DNA of 40,547 bases from an uncultured Oceanobacter sp. (lineage in GTDB: Bacteria; Pseudomonadota; Gammaproteobacteria; Pseudomonadales; Oceanobacteraceae). The position numbers were made by a program, and so were the translations under genes. Location: positions 1 to 40,547 of the forward strand of contig CAJXTI010000033.1 in the NCBI GenBank assembly GCA_913061185.1, in the 5' to 3' direction. Positions 1-7,473 of the stretch are shown here, piece after piece; position 1 is the stretch's first letter; every line of letters begins with the position of its first letter. The notes under the pieces were generated by a model. The model made no database searches. It was not told where the DNA came from and saw only the letters and a program-made list of their open reading frames with translations.

Positions 1-47
1 GAGATTTCTGCCTGTCTCGTGGGCTCGGAGATGTGTATAAGAGACAG
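1..47 (+). other. Nextera sequencing adapter (artefact)
   Basis: Not genomic. The first bases match the end of the Illumina P7 primer, then an 8-base index (TTCTGCCT, which I recall as Nextera N703), then the read-2 adapter and the 19-base transposase mosaic end AGATGTGTATAAGAGACAG ending at base 47. The same sequence is present inverted at the right end, so both ends of the contig run into untrimmed adapter. Confidence 0.98.
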
Positions 48-49
48 GT

Positions 50-1648
50 GTACGGCTGATTGGCCCAAAGCCGGAATGGGCACGCACTGACGGCGGCGAA
101 GCCGGCTTACACCCGTCCAATATTCACGATAACGCCTACGCTATCGGCACCATCGACTTCACTGGCGATATGCCCGTCATTCTTGGCCCCGACGGCCCCA
201 GCCTGGGGGGCTTTGTCTGTCCGGCGACAGTCATCACCGCCGACCTGTGGAAACTGGGCCAGCTAAAAGCCGGTGACAAAATCACATTTATTCCGGTGTC
301 GCAAACCACCGCCGTTGAACTGTTTAACCAGCAAGCCGCCAATCTGATCACCTTGACAGCCGCCAATGCGGTGACGGTGGAAGACTACCGTCCGGCCTCC
401 CCTGTCGTCGCGAAAATCAGCACCGACAACCACCCGACGGGTGTTATCTATCGGCCGTCCGGCGACCGCTACTTACTGGTTGAATACGGCCCGTTACAAC
501 TGGATATTCGCCTGCGTTTTCGGGTTCACGCGCTGATGCAATACCTGCAAAGCCAGCCGATCAAAGGCTTGCAAGAACTCACACCCGGCATCCGTTCGCT
601 GCAACTACACTACGACTCCACCGTATTGCCGCAAGACCAGCTGCTGGATTTGCTACAAGCCGCCGAAGGCCAGCTTGGTGACCTCGAAGGCGCCGAAGTG
701 CCATCGCGTATTGTGCATCTGCCCTTGAGTTGGGACGATGAGGTATGCCGACTGGCAGCCGAGAAGTACATGCAATCTGTGCGCGCCGATGCCCCCTGGT
801 GCCCGGACAACATCGAATTTATTCGGCGAATTAACGGCCTGGATTCGATTCAGGAGGTGAAAGACATCGTCTTCAACGCCAGTTATCTGGTGATGGGCCT
901 GGGGGACGTTTATCTCGGTGCCCCGGTAGCAACACCGGTTGACCCATGCCATCGATTGGTTACCACCAAATACAACCCGGCCCGTACCTGGACGGCGGAA
1001 AACTCCGTCGGTATTGGCGGTGCTTACATGTGTATTTATGGCATGGAAGGCCCAGGTGGCTACCAGTTTGTCGGCCGTACCCTGCAAATGTGGAACCGCT
1101 ACAAACAAACCAGGGAATTCACTCAGCCCTGGTTGCTGCGCTTCTTTGATCAGGTACGCTTCTACGAAGTCAGCCACGACGAACTCACCGACATTCGCCA
1201 GCAGTTTCCCCACGGCCAATACCCGATCAGGATTGAAGAAACCACATTCAACCTCAGCCAGTATGAAGCTTTTCTGGCGCAACAATCGTCCGGCATCAGC
1301 GCATTCCAGACCGAACGCCAGAAAGCCTTCCAACACGAACTGGAAGACTGGAAACGTACCGGCCGCTTCAATTACGACAGTGAACCAGCTGCCACCGAAC
1401 AGGAAGAAGAACGCCCGTTAGCAGACAGTGAATTCAGCGTTGAAAGCCACATCGCCGGCAACGTCTGGCAATGTCTGGTAAAACCCGGCGACCAGGTGGC
1501 AGCCAACCAGCCGCTGTTGATTCTGGAATCGATGAAAATGGAAATAGAAGTCTCCAGCCATCAAGCGGGTACAGTAGTAGAAGTGGTCAAGCAAGCCGGG
1601 CAAGCTGTCGCACCGGGCAGCCTGTTGGTGGTATTGAGGGAAGATTAA
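50..1648 (+). CDS. uca: Urea carboxylase, C-terminal part (5' truncated by contig end)
   Basis: Biotin-dependent urea carboxylase makes allophanate from urea, ATP and bicarbonate; allophanate hydrolase then releases ammonia and CO2. The frame is already open at the adapter junction ([12 protein letters not shown]), so the gene began upstream; the first internal ATG is at 170 and is not the real start. About 532 residues remain of a family member of roughly 1200. Visible are the end of the KipA-like carboxyltransferase domain ([11 protein letters not shown]), the KipI-like domain, and a C-terminal biotinyl domain with ESMKM, the biotinylated Lys encoded at 1535-1537. The biotin carboxylase half is missing only because the contig ends. 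No allophanate hydrolase gene follows; the next genes are on the other strand, so it may lie upstream or elsewhere. Confidence 0.93.
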   Translation, partial: VRLIGPKPEWARTDGGEAGLHPSNIHDNAYAIGTIDFTGDMPVILGPDGPSLGGFVCPATVITADLWKLGQLKAGDKITFIPVSQTTAVELFNQQAANLITLTAANAVTVEDYRPASPVVAKISTDNHPTGVIYRPSGDRYLLVEYGPLQLDIRLRFRVHALMQYLQSQPIKGLQELTPGIRSLQLHYDSTVLPQDQLLDLLQAAEGQLGDLEGAEVPSRIVHLPLSWDDEVCRLAAEKYMQSVRADAPWCPDNIEFIRRINGLDSIQEVKDIVFNASYLVMGLGDVYLGAPVATPVDPCHRLVTTKYNPARTWTAENSVGIGGAYMCIYGMEGPGGYQFVGRTLQMWNRYKQTREFTQPWLLRFFDQVRFYEVSHDELTDIRQQFPHGQYPIRIEETTFNLSQYEAFLAQQSSGISAFQTERQKAFQHELEDWKRTGRFNYDSEPAATEQEEERPLADSEFSVESHIAGNVWQCLVKPGDQVAANQPLLILESMKMEIEVSSHQAGTVVEVVKQAGQAVAPGSLLVVLRED

Positions 1649-1766
1649 GAACTTACTGGTACTGGCTCCTACGCGTCTGCATGGAGCCCCAGGTTAAAGC
1701 CCTGATCCGCTGATTGTGTATCCGAGGCTTACTCGTTTGCCGTTACCACGCAAAAAAATAAAAGCG
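1649..1766. other. Convergent intergenic gap
   Basis: This short stretch lies between the urea carboxylase stop and the stop of the oppositely oriented 343-aa gene. I see no GC-rich hairpin followed by a T-tract on either strand, so neither gene has an obvious intrinsic terminator here. Confidence 0.5.
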
Positions 1767-2798
1767 TCAGCTCACTCGCAAATACACCATGGTCTGGTTA
1801 ACCAGCTGGTAGGCAATTTCACCGAATGTGATTGGGCCGTGCATGCGGTCGGTTTTTTTGCCTTCCAGTTCGCCATACATATAATTCAAGATGCAGTTAC
1901 AACAGAACGCGATTTCGCCATTGTCGTGCGGTACTTGTTGGCTAAAAGCTTCGGCATATGGCGGTATGGAGCTTGCCAGTCGGTATTCTAGTCCGGAATA
2001 CACTGGAGCGTAAAACTTCACTTCGCCGGTTATTTCGTCCACGCTCTGGAAACTGACGTTGATGTAAGCACCGCAATAGTCAGCCACCAATGGCAAGCGG
2101 GTATCCGAACGACTTGAGCGTAAATATTCGACCAGGTTGGTTCGTATACCGTCAATTTCTACATCTTTAGCGGAAAAGCCGGATTCCGGGAATCGAATCA
2201 CTGGCCCGGCACCGGGTCTGAAGAGGTTAATAATTTCGATACCAGCGGACTTGTCGTCATCAATAGCGACGTGCATGGCAACGGCCAGGTTATCGTGAAA
2301 TTCACCCGTTGGGCCAAATATCACCTTCGGTTTGACCGTGGCCAGGTCATCCAGATGTACGCCTGCAACCCAGCCTACCAGTGGTTGCAGGTACATGCCG
2401 TCGAATTCCGGAGCATCCTGGGCAAAGCGCTCATGCACCCGAGAGAAGGCGGGTACGATCAGTACGCTAAAACCGTTATCCGGCGCGTCGTTACACACTT
2501 CTTCAATGCTGGTTACGTCGTAGGTACAGAGGCCAGGCGCGCCACTGGCAGCAGGCAGTTCGTTGACAAATACCTTGTCGCGACTGCATAAGCCGCCATC
2601 GTCACCCATAAAATACGGAATGGTGCCGCCGATCCACAAGCCGGTGGGTAATTTGCGTAATGCCGATTCATCCCCGGCAATGCTGACACCACGACCTGTC
2701 TGAATAATCCGTGCAGCTTCTTCCACGCTCATCAGATGGCCGGGGACTTTTCCTGCAAGAATCTTCGTCAGTGGACGTTCAACTGTTTCCAAACTCAT
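1767..2798 (-). CDS. Conserved protein of unknown function, partner of ISL3-like protein
   Basis: A 343-aa soluble-looking protein without signal peptide or membrane segment. I do not recognise a characterised function. It has a Gly/Pro-rich N-terminal half (SIAGDE, LPTGLWIGGTIPYFM) and a C-terminal segment with three close cysteines (FCCNC) followed by HGPITFGEIAYQLVNQT. That ending faintly resembles the C-terminal part of FIST sensory domains, which also combine a Cys with a Gly-Glu-Ile motif; this is a weak impression. Its ATG overlaps the stop of the upstream gene (ATGA, 2795-2798), so the two are almost certainly co-transcribed and translationally coupled. The function should be read together with that DNA-binding-like partner. 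Confidence 0.85.
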   Translation of the reverse strand: MSLETVERPLTKILAGKVPGHLMSVEEAARIIQTGRGVSIAGDESALRKLPTGLWIGGTIPYFMGDDGGLCSRDKVFVNELPAASGAPGLCTYDVTSIEEVCNDAPDNGFSVLIVPAFSRVHERFAQDAPEFDGMYLQPLVGWVAGVHLDDLATVKPKVIFGPTGEFHDNLAVAMHVAIDDDKSAGIEIINLFRPGAGPVIRFPESGFSAKDVEIDGIRTNLVEYLRSSRSDTRLPLVADYCGAYINVSFQSVDEITGEVKFYAPVYSGLEYRLASSIPPYAEAFSQQVPHDNGEIAFCCNCILNYMYGELEGKKTDRMHGPITFGEIAYQLVNQTMVYLRVS

Positions 2799-3514
2799 TG
2801 CACCGCCTCCATGATCTGTTCAATTTCACGGCCTGCCGTGCCCTGGTTCTTTTCGAAATAACGGCGTAATTGCTGAACTTTCAGCATCCGCACCTCTTCA
2901 TCATGGGCCATGGCGTATTGCTGCCGCAGACGCATCAACAATAAGCGTAATCCAAGGTTACGCATTTCCAGTTCTCGTTCTCCGCTTAATAGCTCTCTCC
3001 AGATGGCAGTTTCTGCCGCAGGCAAAGATTCTTCCAGGTCATTGCTGGCCACAACAACCTTAGGTTCGGGTACTTTTGGGCTAGCAGTTCTGTCGAGATT
3101 CGAACCCATCTTGCCGGTATCAAGGCCGTGTTTAAACTGCCACAGCATATCTGCGTCCAGCTCCAGCAAGCGAGCAATGGTACCCAACGACATACCTTCG
3201 GTGAGCATGGCAATCACCTGTTGGCCCATAGCGTTGGTGAAGGGCGCGCAGGCATCACCACACCAAGGGACATTGGGTAATACGCCATTTTCCGGGTAGT
3301 CAATGCGAACCGTGCATTTCAGCACACCCAGACTGGTGTGACGCCATACCTTATAGTGGCCAAAATTCTGGATCGCACGCCGGGAGCCAAACCAGCCAGA
3401 ACGTGCCTGGCCAATACACACTTCAACACGCTGATGGGACTTGTTGATACGAATATCGTGAATGAGCCATGGAGATGAAATCCCCATCAGCTGTTCGATA
3501 GATTCATGATTCAT
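2795..3514 (-). CDS. ISL3-transposase N-domain-like DNA-binding protein
   Basis: A 239-aa protein with an N-terminal half that follows the layout of the N-terminal DNA-binding part of ISL3-family transposases: an opening strand pattern (SPWLIHDIRI), a VWRHTSLGVLKC segment, then PWCGDACAPFT leading into a helix-turn-helix (residues about 90-127, GMSLGTIARLLELDADMLW). The usual four-Cys zinc finger is incomplete. The catalytic DDE half is absent; instead residues 160-239 are a charged, probably helical tail. I infer a domesticated regulator rather than a transposase: no IS ends are seen and it is coupled by a 4-nt overlap to the next gene. GAGGA lies about 7 nt before the ATG. It could also be an unrelated HTH protein. 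Confidence 0.75.
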   Translation of the reverse strand: MNHESIEQLMGISSPWLIHDIRINKSHQRVEVCIGQARSGWFGSRRAIQNFGHYKVWRHTSLGVLKCTVRIDYPENGVLPNVPWCGDACAPFTNAMGQQVIAMLTEGMSLGTIARLLELDADMLWQFKHGLDTGKMGSNLDRTASPKVPEPKVVVASNDLEESLPAAETAIWRELLSGERELEMRNLGLRLLLMRLRQQYAMAHDEEVRMLKVQQLRRYFEKNQGTAGREIEQIMEAVQ

Positions 3515-3850
3515 CGGGCTGTCCTCTTGTTTTTATTATGTGCCTTAATTGCGTCCCATCAGGGCTGACATGCCAGTGATGTGTGAGCAAATAACCGCTG
3601 TCAGCTCTGGTTTGAACGGGCAAAGGCCTTGAGCTCAACAATGGTCTCAGGCAAGTCTCACTATGGTATGCCCACGACTCTCTCGTCATACAAACCAACG
3701 GTGGAGACCCCTCCCTCGTGTGGGAGTAAGACCCTTGGCATCACACGTCATACCCAACTGTTAATCTTTGGTAAAATCATGCAATAACTTGATGTAGGCC
3801 ATTCGGGCACAGCATTATTTCCGTTTAACTGTCGTGGTTCCCAGACACGG
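3515..3850. other. Intergenic region upstream of the ISL3-like operon
   Basis: This 336-bp stretch separates the minus-strand operon from a doubtful plus-strand ORF. I see no tRNA, no repeat and no convincing promoter pair. A weak hairpin (CTCCC, six-base loop, GGGAG) is present at 3711-3726. A 64-codon minus-strand ORF at 3504-3698 has no supporting features. Confidence 0.4.
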
Positions 3851-4231
3851 ATGCTTACTATGACCACACCCGAAGACACACAACCTGTTCAACAAAATCA
3901 CCTTTGGCAACATCCTCCGCAACTGCCACTGCGATCCCTGCAGGGCAGCTTCCAGATCACTCCCCATGGTTCAAGTATACCCATCGCCAAGAGCCATAAG
4001 CTGTTTCAGACACACCACGCGAGTAATAATGCCGACACGGATACGTCCGATCCCGCTCTCATCGCCTGGTATTTACCCCTTGGTGATTTACGTCCCGACG
4101 TCCTCCTGCCATCAGGCAATATTTTTCAGTGCCGAATCCAGGGAGATTGTTGGTTGTTTAATCTACAGATCTGTGTGATAGCGCCTGGATGTATGTTGAA
4201 AACGATTTGGGCACTGGCGTTAACGGACTAG
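3851..4231 (+). CDS. Doubtful small ORF, possibly frameshifted
   Basis: This 126-codon frame has no recognisable family. Residues about 70-100 (WYLPLGDLRPDVLLPSGNIFQCRIQGD) look protein-like, but the last 25 residues (rich in Cys and Leu) do not. Around 4160 another plus-strand frame becomes open and reads CDSAWMYVENDLGTGVNGL and on to a TAA at 4269-4271, which looks more coding than the annotated tail. A single indel near 4150-4170 would join them into a protein of about 140 residues. It is either a small hypothetical gene, a decayed one with a frameshift, or chance. Confidence 0.3.
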   Translation: MLTMTTPEDTQPVQQNHLWQHPPQLPLRSLQGSFQITPHGSSIPIAKSHKLFQTHHASNNADTDTSDPALIAWYLPLGDLRPDVLLPSGNIFQCRIQGDCWLFNLQICVIAPGCMLKTIWALALTD

Positions 4232-4372
4232 TGGGTCTGGATGCAAGTCTATTCAGCATGGAGATTTGCTAACCCTGGCATTCTTGATGGCGGTACCGGA
4301 ATCAGGCACAATCATGTGAATAAAAATACATAGTGAATATATTTTAATTCACAGATATAGGAATCACATCGC

Positions 4373-5125
4373 ATGTTTGAGGATCTTCTGTACAGCCAGG
4401 ACAAGGGCATTGCCTTGTTACAACTCAATCGACCGGGAGTATTGAATGCTATCCGGGTACAGACCTATCTGGATCTGATTGCAGCACTGACTGCCGCAGA
4501 GCAGGATGAACAGGTTAATGTGATTGTATTAAGCGGGTCTGCCACGGCTTTCTCTGCCGGGAACGATCTCAGTGATCTGCTGCCTGGCGGTAATCTGTTA
4601 GCCGTCAAAGAAGGGGTCGCGGGTATTTTCCATACTCTGGCAGCCTTGACAAAACCACTGATTGTCGCACAAGAAGGTGTTGCTATTGGTATTGGTGCCA
4701 ATATTCTGTTACACGCCGATCTTGCTTATGCCGGTAACAGCACCCGTTATTCGTTACCATTCGCCAAAATTGGTGTTACTTCTGAAGGTGCCTGCTCGGT
4801 TCTGCTGGCAGAAGCCGTTGGCCCGAAAGTGGCGTCTGAATTATTGCTGAGCGGACGTTTTTTCAGCGCCAGCGAAGCACAGCAATGGGGACTGTTAAAC
4901 CAGGTCACTGAAGACGGTGAAGCCTTGGATAACGCCATGGCGATAGCCCGACAAATTAGCAAGAACTCTCAAGGTTCTATCCGGGCGATCAAGCGATTGG
5001 CAAAGGAAGAAGGGCATGTCGAGCGGGTAGACCGTGCTGTTGCTATAGAAATGCAACTGTTTGCTGAGCTGCTACAAACAGAAGAAACCCAGTTACGTAT
5101 CAAGCAAGTGCTGAGCAAGCAATAA
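4373..5125 (+). CDS. Enoyl-CoA hydratase/isomerase family protein (isomerase-like)
   Basis: A 250-aa crotonase-fold enzyme acting on acyl-CoA thioesters in fatty-acid beta-oxidation. The oxyanion-hole regions are visible (AFSAGNDL, residues 60-65; the Gly-rich GVAIGIGAN, 102-110). The two hydratase glutamates are not conserved: Asn110 and Phe130 stand at those positions. A Glu at 138 in IGVTSEGACS matches the single catalytic Glu of delta3,delta2-enoyl-CoA isomerases (peroxisomal PECI type), so I infer double-bond isomerisation of unsaturated fatty acids rather than hydration. AGGA lies about 10 nt before the ATG. The upstream AT-rich stretch 4310-4360 probably holds the promoter. It is monocistronic, converging on the diguanylate cyclase gene with only 23 bp between. 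Confidence 0.9.
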   Translation: MFEDLLYSQDKGIALLQLNRPGVLNAIRVQTYLDLIAALTAAEQDEQVNVIVLSGSATAFSAGNDLSDLLPGGNLLAVKEGVAGIFHTLAALTKPLIVAQEGVAIGIGANILLHADLAYAGNSTRYSLPFAKIGVTSEGACSVLLAEAVGPKVASELLLSGRFFSASEAQQWGLLNQVTEDGEALDNAMAIARQISKNSQGSIRAIKRLAKEEGHVERVDRAVAIEMQLFAELLQTEETQLRIKQVLSKQ

Positions 5126-5148
5126 CGTCAGCTTGTTGGTCGTGGGGA

Positions 5149-7119
5149 TTAAAGCAAGGCACCATCATCGTTGCGAGGGGCGGTCAATCGGACCCCCACC
5201 CGATTACGCCCTGAACGTTTGGCATCGTAGAGGCCCTGATCAGCCCGATTAATAATAGGCTCGTAATGTTTTTCCGCCATCGAGCTGGCAATACCAAAAC
5301 TGGCAGTCAGGTGCTCAATCACAGGGAAGTGATGACTGGAAATTTCCACTCGCAGCTTTTCGGCAAGCTGGCTGGCCCCCACCATATCCGTCATCGGACA
5401 GACGATAACAAACTCTTCCCCGCCCCAGCGTCCGACAATATCGATCTTGCGAATAAACTCCCGCAGCAATGTAGCCAGCTCCACGATGACCTGATCACCG
5501 ACCGGGTGGCCATGGGTGTCATTAACGTTTTTAAAGTGATCGATATCCAGCATAACAATACTGAACTGGTGTCCAGAACGATTGCTACGTTCCACTTCAC
5601 AGGTGAGTACTTCATCCAGCTTACGGCGATTATACAAACCCGTCAGGCGATCGGTAATCGCCAATCGCTCCAATATTTCGGTCTCTTTGCGTCGGACTTT
5701 CTCTCGGGTTTCCGAATCTACCAGCGCTTGGGTTTTCTGTTCCAGCTGGCTGCTCATACGATTAAAATTACCATACAAGCGATCGATCTCGGCAATGCCC
5801 ACCGACGTCAGCTTTTCCATCACCAGCTGGTCACCCAACGAGCTGGTCAGATTGGACAAGCGCTCAATCGGATCCGCAACCCGTTTGGCCAAATGACGTG
5901 ACTTGTTTTCCAGATAAAGGAAAAACAGCACATAAAAAACCACCATGATGCTGATTGCCACAAAACCCACCTGATTACTGATGGAGTGTAATTCACTCAT
6001 CGGCGCCAGCAATGTTGCTTGATCAACCAGGGTAATAATGTGCCAGCCGGTAGTAGGAATTCGCTGGCTATTCAGCAGATAGTCAGCACCATTGATACTC
6101 AGACTGTATTGACCATTAGGACTGACATCATTCAGGACATCAGTCATTTTCCGACGAATGTCATCGTTGCTACTTTTGAGCAGATTAAATTCTTCTGGCT
6201 TCTCTACCGTACTACGAATAGCGGATACAGCGACAGGGTGACGTAATTCTTTCAGTTTCAGTAGCTGTTCCACGCTCTCTGGCATCGCCAGAATTACCCC
6301 ATCCTGATCCACCAGAAAGCGACTGGTGCCTCTGGGTAATTCAGCATCAAGAATGGCACGAACAAAGGTATCAATGGTGATATCCAGACCACTGACACCT
6401 TCAAGAAAGTCACCGCGATATACCGGCACAATAACCGACACCAGCCAGCCCTGCCCGGCCGGATCCAGGTAGACGCTGGTCCAGACCGGCTTCCGCTCTG
6501 GGTTGTGTTTTTTATCCGCAAGAAAATAGAAGTTATAATCTTCCATATGCAGACCAGAGCCATACTGAACCGGTGCATTCTCCATAAACGGATATAATCG
6601 ATTCATGTCGTCCCAGGTATTCAGATATGCCTGAGATACCAATGGATTCTGGTTTACCAACGCTTTGAACATGGGATCAAGTTGCTCAGAACACCAGGCT
6701 TTTCGAAGTACCGCCTCGGTTGCCGCGGTGCTGGCAGAGAAATAAAGCGATGCACCGCCATTATCAAATGCTTTATACAAGGCACCATTCGGATGAGTAC
6801 GGAACAGGCCTGTCGGTACAACGCCCTTACAACGCTCGGGATGGGCAAAAAAATCCTCATGTGCCCTTTGCATCAGTGCCGCCATCCGGCTGACTTCCGC
6901 CAGCTGGCCATCAACCAGGTTGGCCTCACGAATACTGATGCCTTCAAGGTTACTGACAACCTCTTCAACAAACGCATTCTGATGATGGTCTGACAGATAG
7001 GCGTTTACGCCGAAGTACAATAATAACAACAGTAATTCGATGGCAAACAGGGGTACCAGAGAGCTGGTCAGAAAACTACGGTAGATTAAGCTCTGCAGCT
7101 TGATTGATCTCAGCATCAC
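5149..7119 (-). CDS. Membrane diguanylate cyclase with Cache sensor
   Basis: A 656-aa inner-membrane enzyme making cyclic di-GMP from two GTP. Order of domains: transmembrane helix 1 (about 20-38), a periplasmic dCache-like ligand sensor (about 45-370), transmembrane helix 2 (about 385-403), a HAMP-like linker (404-460), a coiled coil (460-485), and a GGDEF domain (488-645). The active-site motif is GGEEF (566-570), so it should be catalytic. RKID at 557-560, five residues before it, is an intact RxxD inhibitory site, so product feedback is expected. There is no EAL domain. The frame opens with GTG at 7119 immediately followed by ATG at 7116; a GAGG upstream suits either. The ligand cannot be told from sequence. 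Confidence 0.95.
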   Translation of the reverse strand: MMLRSIKLQSLIYRSFLTSSLVPLFAIELLLLLLYFGVNAYLSDHHQNAFVEEVVSNLEGISIREANLVDGQLAEVSRMAALMQRAHEDFFAHPERCKGVVPTGLFRTHPNGALYKAFDNGGASLYFSASTAATEAVLRKAWCSEQLDPMFKALVNQNPLVSQAYLNTWDDMNRLYPFMENAPVQYGSGLHMEDYNFYFLADKKHNPERKPVWTSVYLDPAGQGWLVSVIVPVYRGDFLEGVSGLDITIDTFVRAILDAELPRGTSRFLVDQDGVILAMPESVEQLLKLKELRHPVAVSAIRSTVEKPEEFNLLKSSNDDIRRKMTDVLNDVSPNGQYSLSINGADYLLNSQRIPTTGWHIITLVDQATLLAPMSELHSISNQVGFVAISIMVVFYVLFFLYLENKSRHLAKRVADPIERLSNLTSSLGDQLVMEKLTSVGIAEIDRLYGNFNRMSSQLEQKTQALVDSETREKVRRKETEILERLAITDRLTGLYNRRKLDEVLTCEVERSNRSGHQFSIVMLDIDHFKNVNDTHGHPVGDQVIVELATLLREFIRKIDIVGRWGGEEFVIVCPMTDMVGASQLAEKLRVEISSHHFPVIEHLTASFGIASSMAEKHYEPIINRADQGLYDAKRSGRNRVGVRLTAPRNDDGALL

Positions 7120-7417
7120 ATTCGCGACCTCAATCGAGGCCTTCTGGATCCATGAAAGTTGATGGGAAGTTTAGATACGCCTGGTTACACCGTTCAGTAT
7201 AACTTCATTCCGTATATATCCCCATACGAGTTTCACTACTTTCAGTCATTAGAAATAGTTGGCCAATTTTGTCCATATATATAGACCAAGCTTTTTGCAG
7301 AGGGATGATCCTGCCATCGGCTTCCTGTGCGGCAAGCGATGGTTATTCCAGAATCCATTCATATACGACTGGCACTCGCTACCCAATAGCGAATTTTGTT
7401 GCATTGCAGCTGCGCAC

Positions 7418-7441
7418 AAAAAAGGCGGCCCGAAGGCCGCC
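7418..7441 (-). terminator. Intrinsic terminator of isocitrate lyase gene
   Basis: On the minus strand GGCGGCC, a TTCG loop and GGCCGCC form a 7-bp GC stem with a stable tetraloop (7424-7441), followed directly by six T. It lies 33 nt after the icl stop codon. Confidence 0.9.
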
Positions 7442-7449
7442 CAGCTACA

Positions 7450-7466
7450 ACACCCAAGTGGGGTGT
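7450..7466 (-). other. Second hairpin between icl stop and terminator
   Basis: ACACCC and GGGTGT flank a 5-nt loop, giving a 6-bp stem 8 nt after the icl stop. There is no T-tract of its own; it may protect the mRNA 3' end or be incidental. Confidence 0.4.
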
Positions 7467-7473
7467 GAACCCG

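Larger units (their letters stand above)
7120..7473. other. Intergenic region between icl and the cyclase gene
   Basis: Both flanking genes are on the minus strand. The right end (7418-7466) holds the isocitrate lyase terminator structures. The remainder is AT-rich and presumably contains the cyclase promoter; a TATACT hexamer on the minus strand at 7195-7200 is a possible -10, but I find no convincing -35. Confidence 0.5.

Noticed and set aside
653..1336. 227-codon minus-strand ORF
   Set aside because: It is fully antisense to the well-conserved urea carboxylase frame and has no family resemblance.
2795..3514. Active insertion sequence
   Set aside because: No catalytic domain, no inverted repeats and no target duplication; the gene is coupled to its neighbour.
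3504..3698. 64-codon minus-strand ORF upstream of the ISL3-like gene
   Set aside because: No motif, and it overlaps the leader and start of the real gene.
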